Below, piece by piece: positions 11,801 through 21,309 of a stretch of 64,000 nt of DNA. The notes beneath the pieces were generated by a model. That model was not told the origin of the DNA. It ran no database searches and saw only the letters and a list, made by a program, of their open reading frames with translations. The translations under genes and the position numbers were made by a program. Each line of letters opens with the position of its first letter. Position 1 is the first letter of the stretch. The DNA comes from Paraescarpia echinospica (Eukaryota > Annelida > Polychaeta > Sabellida > Siboglinidae): positions 27,980,886-28,044,885 of the forward strand of contig CM034543.1 in assembly GCA_020002185.1 (NCBI GenBank), given 5' to 3'.

Positions 11801-14800
11801 ATATACAATAGAATATATAACTTAGTGAATATCACACAAGTGTATTGATTTATTATTGTACAGTTAATTAGTTTATGGTCCAATTTTATTAATATGTAGA
11901 ATCATATGAAACCCGAAATACAATTTTCTATTATTCATAATAATAAATATTAGCATCATATTTTAAATTATAGTCATGGTGGTTCATCCCAAATGGCTGT
12001 TTGTTTTAATGATGATTTACCTTACTAGAAAATATGATACATAATTTGTGAAATATGTCATTCTTTGTCAGTTGCACAAAGTGCTGTTAGTTATAATAGA
12101 AGTTAGTATGATATATCCGCAACAATATATTTTGTTACACCCAAAGTCACTATCAAATACTCACAGTTAATGCTAACAGTTGCGCTGGTATTGTTATTCC
12201 AGAAATTAGTTCCATTTGGATTGACAAGACAATACAACGTTACGTTGTGGTCGTTGCGACTGAAGGACGCTGTGTAGGTCGACTGGACTTCAAAGGTTCC
12301 ATCTGACTTCTTTGACTTGGTCACAGTTCCCCGCAGTAGTGGGCCTTTGGGTCCCTTTCTCCAGTAGACATCTGCCTCAGGTTTCACTCGAGTTACATGA
12401 CACTTCAACTCTTTCTTTGTGTTCTCTGTGACGGCCTGGGCAAGGCCAGTTATAGTCACACCTTGTGGCTTCACTGAAACAGTAACACTTGCAAAAACGA
12501 CTGGCGATAAATTTTCAATATTAACGAAGATATCATTATATATGTAACACTAACCGCTAAGTCAGGAAAATGGAAGGAAATGACAAATCGTCACACAATA
12601 TGCTCTAAATGAATCTTACATATATTTATTAATCATCTTATAGTCTCACATAGTTGGTCACAACAAAATGCAAAGCAATTTTTTACCATCGATCAGGCGT
12701 TTACATTTAACTTTTCGCCTATATAATGAATGAAATACACAGTTTTTCAGTCGACATAGGTTAACGGAATTACATGCATTACAACATAATGCCTTATATA
12801 TAAAATTGCATGTCAACAGACCTGGGACCAGTTTCATGAAGTGACTAAGAACGTTCTTAACGCTAAGATGACTGTCTTAGTAAATTACGCGATTTTTTTA
12901 ATATCTGCAAACAAGAGTTACGCAAAACAGGTGACGCTAAGTAATAGCGTAACTTTAAGTACGCTTCATGAAACCGGCCCCAGGTGTCTATGTATAAAAA
13001 AAATGGTCAATTATTTCAACTTACTGAACAAATAATTGTTACTTGTTATGTTTGAACAATTATATAGAGATTTCAGTAACACTACCCCCTTATCGAACAA
13101 AATCACAAAGTCGTTTCAGAGTGGGAATAGCTCACATTGTGTTCGTGTAAAATTCTTTTAGAGTGATTACATACATTTCTGTCTAACATGTATTTAATAA
13201 TAAATGTTGCTCTTGCTTTAAGACATAAATGTGTAATTATGAGATGCAGGCATTGACTTCATAATTATGTTAATGTATAAGTAGGCTTTTGGGGAAATCA
13301 TAAATTGTGTGGTAACGATGACAACACGTTTAAAATACATCATACTTTTATTGAAGTTCACAAACTGACAAACAGTTTTACGGACCATCAAAGACCATGT
13401 CACTCCAGATTGGAGTCATCTTAAGACAGCAGTGGGTCTACTCCCATGTCTCTCGATGTGATCGGTCTATTTTCGCAATCATCGGTGTTACAAAGGCAAA
13501 CACCAGTACATGTTAACCCATTCAGCTTGAATGAGCAACGAACACACAGCACATGTCTTACATTTGCAGCTGACACATTGAAGTACTGCCTGTGGAGCTG
13601 TTGGACTGTCCGTCCAATGTACCAAAATGTTTCCGTAAACAGTCCACCCATTGCCATGAGGGGATGACACTGATGGTCGTGCCGTCATGCAGTGCCGCCA
13701 AATGTTGTGTTGGTCACCTGCGTCCTTGCATGGTGGCAACTTTGCTGGATCAGTTGTCCTTGACCCAAGCATGGTATGCCGCAATCTGTTCACATCATAC
13801 TCTTGTGATCGCCCATACTGCCACTTCACCTTCCTGCAACAGTTCCTTATCGGTGACAAAGGATTTGCCAAGTTTGGCCATGGTATTTCTGAAGGAACAG
13901 TTCTCACATAGCAGTTTGTAGCCTTTTGCTTTACCATGACCAACTAATGCACTAGTTGAGTCATAACCACTAAATGTGTGATGGCCAATCATAATCAGGG
14001 CTTCACACATGCCGATGGTAGATCCAATTTGAGTGATATTTATATTTCTCTTCCGCTGTTGTGTCCCTGTGTTAAACAGCATTGTAGCTGGAACTTAATT
14101 ACTAATTCCAACTGCTACTATGGCTACATCGCTATCATGTGACCTGAGGACCATTGTGTTAGAACCACGTTGAGCCGCATGAGAAGCGTGAAGAAGAAGG
14201 TGGCTATCAACTTCTTCAAGGTTACAACTAAGCTTAGGAACTGGTGCCAGGGTCACATAATTTATGTCCGTCATCGCTACTTGGAGCAGGTGACACTCTT
14301 CTCCGTTGGTTACATAATGAGACTGCCTACTCAATTCTGGTGCATACGCGGGTTGCTGCCACGTATCTGGAAGAAATTGTGATAGTTCTTTCTTGAACTG
14401 TGCACTTCAAAGTGACTGTTTGAACTGGTGGTCAATTCTTTGGTTCTCTGAGGTAATTGTTGTTGCCTTGCCATAGACGTCGTACGGCGATCTCTCTCCG
14501 GATTCTTGATCGAAATTTCGGGATACAAGTCCACCACCCAGTGAAGCCACATGACAGTGTTTAGCATCTGTCTGAAATGGGTTAATCCAGTTTGTGATGC
14601 ATATCTCAATGCGTCGCACATTGGAAGACGTCTTTTCATAGCATCCTTTGTTCTGTGACCTGTAGTTGCATTCGGTCAAACACTTACTTGCACATACGTA
14701 AGTGTTCCCCTCAGTCAGCCCTAAGTACCATCCACTTAAGAACTGCTCCATGATTTAGTGTGATTCCCACAATTCCACCACGGGATTTCATGTCCCGGTT

Positions 14801-17800
14801 TGCGGTCACTTCAATGGTTTGGTCATGTGGGATGCGGACAACTGAATTTCCTGTCGATCTTTGCACTGGAAATTCACCATTCATAAGCAGTGTGTATGCG
14901 TCTGGATGAATTTCCGGAAATTACATCATTTGTAGAACACATGCAGGCAAGTATCTTGCATAATTTATCCTGTCATATGCCGTAAACATTACATCATCTC
15001 CAGCAAACACTGAATGTGCAAGTTCCAATCCGCTTCTCTGGGGACCGAAAAAATTGCGGCAATAGACCCACAATATCAATGTATGATGACAAGAACTTTC
15101 CATTTGGTCCAAGCGTTGAGCAAAACTCCGTGAATCGCTGCTATGCCAGTATGAAGATTTCAGATGTCAACAGTACATACATTCTTTCTGGACATGGATT
15201 ATGTCTCAGCTGATCTTGCCAGAGTCAGAGTCCATTTCTAGAGGTGCTTCTTGCTCTGTGTTTAATTGTAGAAACATGACCCAATGAAGTTGACCAATGC
15301 CTTCCGCAACCAATTCATGTGCTCTGACACCTATGTTGTAATGGTGACCATCAAGTGTAGTTTAAACGGAACCTGTTGCTAAGATATCTGACTCGATTAA
15401 AACATCTCGCTAGCCTGCGCTATCAAAGCGAAGCCCACTGATTGCCATGAAGTATATGATGATATGGAACGCACCCAAGCATTTATATGTCAATAAGAGA
15501 AACATGTTGTGTTATTAAATACATGTCAGCCAGAAATGTATGCAATCACACTGAAAGTCTTTTACACGAAACAACGTGAACTATACCCACTCTGAAAGGA
15601 CTCTGTGGTTTTGTTCGATAAGGGAGTAAGGTTACTGAAATCTCTATATAATTGTGGAAACATAACAAATAACAATTATTTGTTCAGTAAGTTGGCTCCT
15701 GATCTGTTGACATATAAGGCATTATGTTGTTGTATAAGGCATTATGTTGTAATATATGTGATTCCGTTTACCGTATGTTGACTGAAAAACTGTGTATTTC
15801 ATACTTTATATGGGCAAAAAGTTAAATGTATATACCTGATTGATGATAAAAAATTGCTTTGCATTACATTATGACCAACTACGTGAAACTAAGAGATGGT
15901 TAACAAATAAATGGTTAATTTAGAGCATGTTGTGTGATGATTTGTCATTTCCCCCATTTTCTCGATTTAGGGGGTAGGGTTACATATATTATATCTTCAT
16001 TAATATTGAATATTTCTCGCCAGTCGTTATTGCAAGTGATAGTACATGGGTATGGGAACATACTTATATGAAATTATCGGGTCAATATACTATGTGTGTG
16101 AGTACAATTGGAAGCATATCAATTTTACTGAAAAAAAGTGAGAATTTTTACATAAAATGACCGAACGTATCATATTAATGATTGAAAGTTAAACATTTTG
16201 TGTTAGAGTGCTGTTGTACGATTACTTATGAATTTATAACAAGATTCAGGTACAATTATTTTATTTATGGCATATTTTATGATTTTAGTTATTTCTTAGA
16301 ATTTTTGCCAACCACTAGATGTCATTGGCATCACATGATTTTCTTTCACTAATACAATCTTGTCTACTTGTTTTTATTTCTGTTGATCAAATAGTATGCA
16401 TACTACACTATCTTACCCAATAAGACATCAGTTTGTTTATAAGTCAGCATGATGCAAATGACAAAATGTTATTCTATTGACACAAATGTGATGCTAATAA
16501 CATATGACGCTAATGACATTTCGAATGATATTTCATCCACGAGACCGAAATGTTTCATTACTCGCAACTATTTCTTGGTAGGATCGTTCATACACACTTA
16601 ATACACATTGTGGCACATTTGGGGAAAGATATCGCATTATTTCATTAGATCTAGATGCCGTTCTCTTATAAACAAATTCTAAGAGAACAATTGTGAACAG
16701 TTCAGAAAGTGAGATATAATACAAAAACTAAACTATCTATCTACATTTGGTCTTTGCGCTGAATTGCACACGCCATACAATATGATACATACAAATATTG
16801 TGATATGTGTTACATGGAAAATGTTTGTCTGATAATTTCTGAGGTACCAGGGTAGTATTTAACACAACGTTACGCTAATAACAAAACTTGGCGATATATG
16901 ATTTTAAACGTTTAAAAAATGTAAAACAAGCTTAATTTCCTAAATCATGACCATATAATAATTAGCAGGACAGTTCCTGATAGTCACCTGTTATGTTTTA
17001 GCATATGCTTATGCAATAAATATTAGCAGAATAACAGCTGGTAATTGTGCTGCTTTGTCATGGCGACACGCAAATTCGATAGAGGGGTACCAGTTGGTTT
17101 TTTCTTTGCACATGACAATTTCCAAAGACAAAAGCATCCAATGATAACATAAACATATGGAAATATACACAATATATAATTAAAACATATGTGTATATTC
17201 AGTTTGCGACACCGTTTTCACACTTTGTCAAATGTTCACCCATATACAAATGGTACATCTGGCAGTCGGTTTACATGAACACACGTATGGTCAATACTGT
17301 CAATTCCATTCTGGACTTGGAATTGATCCTCAAACCCAATTCAATAATTTATTTCAAAAGCTGGATGGAATTGGATTTTTTTCAATAGCACATCTAAGCT
17401 AACAAATCGGACTTGTTTAGCTGATGATGAATGAACTAAAGTGATTTTTAATGATATATGATTAAATATAATATTTTCTTTTTCTTTTTTTAATTTGTCT
17501 GATTTAAAAAAAGTTAGAATTGGAATTTATAATTTGGAAATAGCATATATTTTGTAAGGTGAAATTGGAATTAATTTTTTTGGAATTAACTAGAATTGGA
17601 ATTGATAAAAATGAGTTGACCCTGTGAGTGCATGAACATGCATGTCATTTACAAAGGTATTCTTATGCATAGGACTCTTCAAAGCGGTTTGCTTCACTCC
17701 CTGGCAGATCTTTTCATTCCAACACCAACTTGGTTTTTCAGCCAAGTTACAATTACTGCACGGATGCAATTTATTCAGTTATATACATGATTTGTTTGTA

Positions 17801-18661
17801 CATATACTTGTATTTTAAATACCGTATTCGTTCTTTTAAGCGTACATGCCCTAATTAGCGTACACCCCCTTTTGTAGCAGCATCTGATGCCGTGACAGTG
17901 ATCTCAATGCCAACCTTGACTGTTCATTGTGTTTTAATTCTACCAATATCACATTAGATTCAAAGCTTGATAATGAAACAACATAGACATTTTTTTCCAG
18001 ATTTTTACAGTGTTCTGGTATCCTATTGCGCATATGTGAAATGCATAAATCGCTTGCCAGTCACGTCTGCTGAAATGGCTGTACTCAGTAACTGCAGGAA
18101 CCAAAGAAAATAGGTGCACACCCCTGCACGCTTATTAGAACACAAAATTTGCTATACTTCCATGTCTCATATATTTGCTTAATAGAACGAATACGGTACA
18201 TATATTCCACCAGAATAAATTATATTGGCATTACTTAAAACTCTAAACTACTTCTAGGAATAAGAACATGCTACATCATGTACGTAGTACAACTATAATA
18301 ATGATTGTGATCAAATACTCACCATTCACCGGTAGTGTTGCCTGGTTTTTTTCACTATTAATAACACAAAAATATAAGTCTTCGTCTGATGAAATTGTGT
18401 TGTTGATGTAGAGTTCATAAAATCCATTAAATGTTCGTCCCACCACAATTCTGTTAGAGAAGTAATTCTTTTTTACTCCTTTATAGGGGGAAACTATGTG
18501 CACGAATACTTTGTTAGCACTAGTATAGCTCCCTTTGTGCCACTCCACTCGTATGACAGTCTTACTCTTATCTAGATAGCTGCATCTCAACAAGGCGCCT
18601 TTTCCCTCCCAAGTCTCAGACGGAACATCCAAAGTCACTTTCGGATCATCACTGGTACATA
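2525..18661 (-). CDS. Immunoglobulin-superfamily gene, five exons visible, both ends outside
   Basis: Five minus-strand exons, 18661-18323, 12473-12165, 11505-11218, 5064-4780 and 2809-2525, each encode one Ig domain. Each is bounded by an AG acceptor and a GTRAGT donor, and all junctions are phase 1, so the domains can be joined or skipped without a shift. Joining rebuilds sensible codons (for example VKPQGV at the first junction and VNYPPST at the next). The order is one V-type domain followed by four C2/I-type domains, as in cell-surface adhesion and recognition receptors. I found neither the signal-peptide exon upstream of 18661 nor the membrane or cytoplasmic exons, which would lie beyond base 1. 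No stop interrupts any exon. The exact subfamily (nectin/CADM-like, CD22-like or nephrin-like) cannot be decided here. Confidence 0.85.
2810..3143. other. Intron, no feature seen
   Basis: This is intronic sequence upstream of Ig exon 5. It contains a short direct repeat (ctgctcatcacaagccaaact, near 2978 and 3002) but no coding signal. Confidence 0.5.
3144..3306. repeat. (GT)n and (GTGA)n microsatellite
   Basis: A short GT run is followed by GCGT units and then a long, nearly pure GTGA/GAGT tetranucleotide tract from about 3190 to 3306. Confidence 0.95.
3307..4084. other. Intron; possible tRNA-like SINE head at 4045-4100
   Basis: This is AT-rich intron sequence. Near its end the minus strand reads GTAGTGGTTATGGCACCTGA (about 4081-4100), which resembles the A-box side of a tRNA-derived SINE head, followed by ACTCACAATCGAGAGATAC. 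The B box is poor, so the SINE reading is only tentative. Nothing else is seen. Confidence 0.3.
4085..4695. repeat. Degenerate CACACCTACACTACA satellite
   Basis: About 600 bp of CCACA, CCTACA and CTACA pentamer and hexamer mixtures with longer-period repeats (for example CACACCACACCTACACTACA recurring). It is strongly strand-asymmetric, with almost no G on the plus strand. The apparent ORFs here (HTTLHLHYT-type peptides) are repeat translation. Confidence 0.93.
4780..5064 (-). CDS. Ig-domain exon 4 of the minus-strand receptor gene
   Basis: This exon is 285 bp, the same length as exon 5. The acceptor TGTTACAG ends at 5065 and the donor GTAAGT starts at 4779. The domain has the cysteine in LTLTCDITAGRP, the tryptophan in TVTWQKGTTPISS, the DDGDYLC motif, and ends FPLLVN. 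By hand alignment it differs from exon 5 at roughly 26 of 285 bases, while the flanking introns are unrelated beyond about 15 bp. The phase is 1-1. It is open throughout. Confidence 0.87.
5065..6130. other. Intron, no feature seen
   Basis: This is AT-rich intron sequence. The small open stretches here show no domain pattern I recognise. Confidence 0.5.
6131..6490 (-). pseudogene. THAP-type zinc-finger relic
   Basis: On the minus strand, from an ATG at 6490, the frame reads MPYFSACGCSNTTVNNFFE, meets a TGA, and then continues in the same frame with YIGWKQSQYNALCLAHFEKP, CFEVD and MKLGDVPTVFNHDF. The early GCSN motif, the tryptophan, the C-x2-H-F pair and the final (A/D)VPT(I/V)F box are the signature of the THAP DNA-binding domain, which is found in P-element-type transposases and in host transcription factors. 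The stop, and a tandem duplication of TTCTTTGAAC beside it, suggest decay. It lies inside an intron of the Ig gene and is probably a transposon remnant. Nothing catalytic is visible next to it. Confidence 0.6.
6491..7479. other. Intron, no feature identified
   Basis: This is AT-rich sequence with a 63-codon open stretch at 6556-6747 that resembles nothing I know. I would not annotate it as a gene. Confidence 0.45.
7480..9058 (-). mobile_element. 5'-truncated LINE (CR1/Rex-like group) insertion
   Basis: This is a non-LTR retrotransposon on the minus strand. RT blocks run from 9058 to about 7600 and are followed by a short 3' region to about 7480. The endonuclease and ORF1 are missing. The 5' side joins abruptly to a 37-bp minisatellite at about 9059. 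5' truncation is usual for LINEs. The RT is among the better preserved in the window, with one frameshift near 8255 and breaks near 8780 and 7715. It is inserted in the Ig-gene intron between exons 4 and 3, in the same orientation as the gene. Confidence 0.85.
7716..9058 (-). pseudogene. LINE reverse transcriptase
   Basis: Three open stretches (9058-8786, 8770-8198 and 8264-7716) form one RT. The first has KSPGVDGILPKLL, a PLEWKEANIIPLFKKG block and ENYRPVSLTS. The second has NPFQHGF, the catalytic YLDFQKAFDKVPH, the SGVPQGSVVGP block and the second catalytic motif FADDTKVFR. The third has the thumb and C-terminal part: GKCKCLHAGHG, NDLGLTIS, LYKTIVRPHLEYCIQAW and RVQRRATEMIPKL. All catalytic aspartates are present. 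A single-base shift near 8255 separates palm from thumb, and the first piece is offset by a short gap, so the copy is inactive but fairly young-looking. Confidence 0.87.
9059..9970. repeat. 37-bp minisatellite, about 24 units
   Basis: The units are built around GTTGTATGTGAGACTGTCTG followed by TCTGTTTCTATGTGCAT. The usual spacing of the GAG core is 37 bp (9068, 9105, 9142), with some 33-bp units lacking one GTCT. It abuts the 5' end of the LINE copy. It has no CRISPR character: the units are contiguous, with no unique spacers. Confidence 0.93.
10030..10375 (+). pseudogene. LINE (RTE-like) linker fragment
   Basis: The plus strand gives KAEIQQKICDINSK, a stop, then WQEKAKTIQCFAE and, after about 90 bp of other sequence, NVYGPRPNGHYPLWSPDAAL. 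Both pieces resemble the region between endonuclease and RT in RTE-like LINEs, where a W-W-x-x-K-A-x-x-I/L-Q segment is followed by K-x-I/V-Y-G-P. Stops and an insertion show it is a relic. A duplicate of the second piece (TATTATGGACGTCTATGGCC) occurs at about 10490-10520. Confidence 0.45.
10386..10435 (-). repeat. Tail of the SINE seen at 63478-63835
   Basis: This stretch, TAGTTGTTTCCAGCACTCGG and on to AACTGACTAGTCAGTATAT, matches the 3' portion of the SINE-like repeat near the right end of the window (63478-63533) with few differences. Only the tail is present here. Confidence 0.55.
10440..10492. repeat. AT microsatellite, palindromic
   Basis: Alternating TA is interrupted by ATATTCATATA. 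It can form a hairpin. Confidence 0.9.
10740..11060 (+). pseudogene. Tc1/mariner-type transposase fragment
   Basis: The plus strand has WFQQDSARWLR near 10777-10810, matching the FQQDxA motif around the second catalytic aspartate of Tc1-type transposases. Further on comes ELANIHQFTVTMIEEWRAMS with the R-L-x-R-S-L-x-x-R box (about 10895-11010), matching their C-terminus. The two parts are in different frames with stops between, so this is a remnant. The N-terminal helix-turn-helix is missing. Confidence 0.5.
11218..11505 (-). CDS. Ig-domain exon 3 of the minus-strand receptor gene
   Basis: This 288-bp exon encodes a 96-residue I/C2-type Ig domain. The acceptor GTTTCAG ends at 11506 and the donor GTGAGT starts at 11217. 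It opens with the same Pro-Pro-Ser-Thr linker as exons 4 and 5 and has VTLTCDITAGNP (first cysteine), KVTWKKG (tryptophan) and DDGDYSC (second cysteine), ending FALLVN. The segment SDRDLTISPLDHSRDDGDYS is nearly identical to exons 4 and 5, so the three exons share a recent origin or have been homogenised. The phase is 1-1. Confidence 0.87.
11506..12164. other. Intron, no feature seen
   Basis: This is an AT-rich intron between Ig exons 2 and 3. I see no coding or repeat structure. Confidence 0.5.
12165..12473 (-). CDS. Ig-domain exon 2 of the minus-strand receptor gene
   Basis: This 309-bp exon encodes a 103-residue Ig domain that differs clearly from the other three C2-type domains. The acceptor GTTTCAG ends at 12474 and the donor GTGAGT starts at 12164. 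It has KELKCHVTR (first cysteine), DVYWRKG (tryptophan) and NVTLYCLVN (second cysteine), and several N-x-S/T sites near its end (for example NGTNFW and NNNTSA). Joined to exon 1 it reads VNVKPQGV. The inverted-repeat element at 12482-16043 starts within about ten bases upstream of its splice acceptor. The phase is 1-1. Confidence 0.85.
12482..13210 (+). repeat. Left inverted-repeat arm
   Basis: This is the outer arm of the 3.6-kb element. Its end lies directly next to the acceptor of Ig exon 2. Divergence from the right arm is mostly single substitutions and small indels, apart from the 164-bp insertion at 12821-12984. Confidence 0.7.
12821..12984. mobile_element. MITE-like element with GGNNCNGTTTCATGAAG ends
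   Basis: The segment begins CCTGGGACCAGTTTCATGAA and ends with the near-complement, TTCATGAAACCGGCCCCAGG. This gives terminal inverted repeats of about 20 bp round roughly 120 bp of unrelated sequence. It is absent at the matching point of the right arm (near 15705), so it inserted after the arms were formed. Confidence 0.65.
13425..15350 (-). pseudogene. Broken copy of an uncharacterised multicopy invertebrate gene family
   Basis: Minus-strand pieces in order are: AAYDRINYARYLP-type block (here TAYDRINYARYLPACVLQMM, about 14930-14990), then FPEIHPDAYTLLMNGEFPVQ, VRIPHDQTIEVTANRDMKSR (about 14770-14870), NWINPFQTDAKHC, EEVDSHLLLHASHAAQRGSN followed by HDSDVAIVAVG, then HHTFSGYDSTSALVGHGKAK and a cysteine-rich tail (VSCKCKTCAVCSLL). 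I recognise this order from a large family of unnamed invertebrate and fish proteins. The E-x-D-x-x-L-L-x-H-A and D-S/T-D-V-x-I/V motifs suggest a PIN/FEN-like nuclease fold, but that is inference. The middle of the usual protein is missing and there are many shifts and stops. The gene lies between long inverted repeats, hinting that the family travels as a transposon. Confidence 0.65.
15470..16043 (-). repeat. Right inverted-repeat arm
   Basis: This is the inverted partner of 12482-13210. A short internal duplication (TATAAGGCATTATGTTGT, twice at about 15714-15750) is specific to this arm. Confidence 0.7.
16044..17819. other. Intron, no feature seen
   Basis: This is a long AT-rich part of the intron between Ig exons 1 and 2. 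The only regularities are runs such as TTTTTCTTTTTTTAATTTG and repeated GGAATT motifs near 17340-17600. Confidence 0.5.
17820..18198. mobile_element. MITE-like element with ACCGTATTCGTTCT ends
   Basis: The left end reads TACCGTATTCGTTCTTTTAA; the right end is the inverse of TACCGTATTCGTTCTATTAA (in plus orientation TTAATAGAACGAATACGGTA, ending at 18198). Inside each end, a GCGTAC(A)CCCC-type stretch follows. At about 380 bp with no convincing ORF, it fits a non-autonomous DNA transposon. The superfamily is unknown. Confidence 0.6.
18323..18661 (-). CDS. V-type Ig-domain exon 1 (first seen) of the receptor gene
   Basis: This 339-bp exon encodes 113 residues. The acceptor TTTTCAG ends at 18662 and the donor GTGAGT starts at 18322. 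The domain starts VCTSDDPKVTLD, with the first Ig cysteine in ALLRCSYLD, tryptophan in RVEWHKG, and YFCVIN for the second cysteine. The longer spacing and the NRIVVGRTFNGFYELYINNT stretch fit a V-set domain. It is the most N-terminal domain I can see. A signal peptide should be encoded upstream in an exon ending in phase 1, but I could not find a convincing one between 18662 and 20100. Confidence 0.82.
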
Positions 18662-20129
18662 CTGAAAACAAAAAGTAAAACATTTGTATCTAATCACTCA
18701 TAACAATTATGTTTGCACCATCCACCTGAACTGTACACTGGACAAAATCCAATTCATCTAACCATTTTAGAACAGCACACTCAGTACCAACCACATTGCT
18801 ATTTTGACATATGCCTGGAGTTTATATACTCCATTCTTCTTGTTTTACCTTCACACTTAGCTTATGCCTTAGCAGCCAGTTATCTTTTGAACATTTACAT
18901 TTTTCTAATTCTAATGCTACTTGTCTTACTACATATTTATGTTTCATTTATCAATGCTGTTTCAAAAAATTTCACAACTATGATGATATTATATTAAATT
19001 ACTCAAAATGTACAATGCTAAATATATATTTATGTCATCTGTCATGGAGAAGACAAAAATACAATCATTAATGTGGCCGAAGCTTGTTTGATGTCGTAAT
19101 AAAGAAACAATGGATACGTATAATGAAGGTTGGTAACGGACAACTTTTATTGCCAACTGGTATGCAATTTAATCATACCAGAAATATGTAATTCACATAC
19201 AAAACATTGCATACATAAACGTTTGCTACGAGAATCCAATGCAAAGTTATTGATATAAACAATAACAAACAGTAGATAACTATACAGTGAAGACACTGCT
19301 ACTCTACACAATGACATCAAGGTTGAGGGGGAAACCCGCCACTGGTGCTGCTCATAATGAGAAGTACCACCCCCACCATGCTAAATTTATGTTACTGTAT
19401 TATCTAATTATGCCAAAATGTTGCTTTTACTATTTATTCTTTTTGACTATGTGCTATTAAAGCACATTTCTCATAAGAATTTATCTTTGAATAGTGTTAG
19501 CTGATGAATCATGCAACTATGATAGCACATATGGATGCAAGGTATGTGTGAGTATGTTAACGCTTTCGTCCTAGCTGGTTTGAATTGTGGCGCCAGCCTC
19601 TTAGCGCTTAATCTACCCCACAGAATAAAAGCCACATCTATTTTTTTTAGAAAATCCCCATTTTCTGAGGGCTTTAATCAATTTTACAGTTTATACCAAA
19701 TGTCACCGATGGCCGATAATCACTTGTTCACAATGCTAAGCATGGTTTCCGTGACTGTTTGGACCTACATAAATGGTCCACCAATGGGATAGGGGTGTCT
19801 TATGTAACTAGCACTGAGAAACTGCTAAAGTTTACATTATATCAAATGTCATACACGACTGAATACTTTGAGAAACTGTGTGTATGTAGTGCGAGCTGGA
19901 GGATAGGCATATTTGTTAATTTTATGAACAAATACATTTATAAAGCACTGCAAATTTGGACAAAAGTCCATTCAGAGGTGTCTAAAATAAATACAATATT
20001 CGTTCCATTAAGTTTACAGTACGCTTTAAAAAAATATCTGATATGAAAACATAGATAAAATTTTGCATTCTAATAATCATACAGGGGTGTATACATATAT
20101 ACATTTTTATCACAAAACTACTTCACTGT
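18662..20129. other. Probable intron or 5' region of the Ig gene
   Basis: AT-rich. Several open stretches of 85-95 codons occur on the plus strand (18713-20046) but none has a motif I recognise or a coding-like composition. Confidence 0.45.
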
Positions 20130-20830
20130 CTCTCGTTAGAATGCAATATTTTCATTTTCGTTCACCAGTGTGGTTTCAAGCAACACAAACATGGCATCCG
20201 GTGTTGGTGCTAGTGTGGTTACTATGAGTTTAAAACAAGTTAAGAAGTCAAACATTGGTGTTCTGGATGTGGGATTTCCCATAAAATACTGAAATGTGTA
20301 CCATGTATTCAGCCATGTCTGCCCATAGACTTTCAAAGTTTGCAGACTTTTATTTGTATATTTTGTGCGAGTGCTTGTGTGAGTGTTGTTTTGGACAGAC
20401 ATCAAGTTGAATGAGTATGGCAAGATGATCGCTCATTCCAGGCACCACTTTTACACGGGACACGAGGTTAGGGTTTGTTCTAAACACCAAGTCTAACACA
20501 GCATTCAAAGTTCTTTGATTTCATGTTGATGCTGCATAAGATTAAAATGTTGTTGATGTCTTGAAGCTTTCTAGTGTTTACAGAATCAATGTACCCTAAC
20601 ACTTTGTTGGTGTCTCATGCTGTCTCCCCAGCATTGAAGTCACCAACAATTATGGCATTCGACTGTCTACTCATACTCTTGGATATCTGTTGCACAGACA
20701 TGGTGTCACAGAATACCCAGCCCGCATTTCTGGTACGATCCTTCCAATACACTTCCATGCAGTGGCTGGGGATGAGGCTGTGTGTAAATGGCGAATGTGC
20801 TATCAATTTTTTACACACATCGTGCGGATC
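20130..20830 (-). pseudogene. LINE endonuclease (APE-type) fragment
   Basis: The minus strand reads SNAIIVGDFNAGE near 20620-20660, followed by DTNKVLGYIDS, then NAVLDLVFRTNPNLVSRVKV and VVPGMSDHLAI (about 20420-20500). The GDFN, the D-L-V-x-T and the G-x-S-D-H blocks are the conserved catalytic stretches of the apurinic-like endonuclease of LINEs. The RT part is absent. A stop after GDFNAGETA shows decay. Confidence 0.7.
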
Positions 20831-21309
20831 ATGTTGGTCAAGTATTGCACGGAACTCAGTTCTGTATATTCTCCTTGATGCTGCTACAGTTCATTGGGTG
20901 GATGTTGAGAAACAATGTGTTGTTCTTGGGGAAATGGCATTGGGTTGAATTGGCATTGGGTTTTTTCAAGACCACTGCCATTAGCCCAGTAGCATTCATC
21001 TTTAACCACTGGCATTGCCCAATTATTTCAAGTCATAGTACATAGACTTGGAGGCATGAATGACAGATTAAGAAGTATGCTGACATAGCTGAATCAGCTG
21101 GCAACTTGAATACATGATTACCATGTCCCAGTCTGCTGTAGAGGGCACCGAACTTACACAGAAATGTCACAAAATCACTAAAATCAAGTAAAACACAATT
21201 GTTCAGATTGTAGCTGTTGATGTTACAGTAATACACATATGTACACAATAAAATTGTCACATTTCAAAAACATGGAGTTGCTGCAGGCTCACCTCACAGG
21301 TAACTTCCA

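Larger units (their letters stand above)
12482..16043. mobile_element. 3.6-kb element with long inverted repeats carrying an uncharacterised gene
   Basis: The left arm (about 12482-13210) and right arm (about 15470-16043) are inverted copies of each other. Matching landmarks are CACTTGCAA plus AACGACTGGCGA at the outer ends, GACAAATCGTCACACAATAT, CACAGTTTTTCAGTCGACAT, CATAATGCCTTATATA, TATATAGAGATTTCAGTAAC and ACATGTATTTAATAA towards the inside. The left arm is longer because a separate small element sits in it (12821-12984). Between the arms lies a broken gene (13425-15350). Long inverted repeats round a single gene suggest a DNA transposon. No clear target-site duplication could be defined. 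Confidence 0.65.

Noticed and set aside
18713..20046. Several 85-95-codon plus-strand ORFs as host genes
   Set aside because: AT-rich, overlapping, no motifs or splice-consistent structure.
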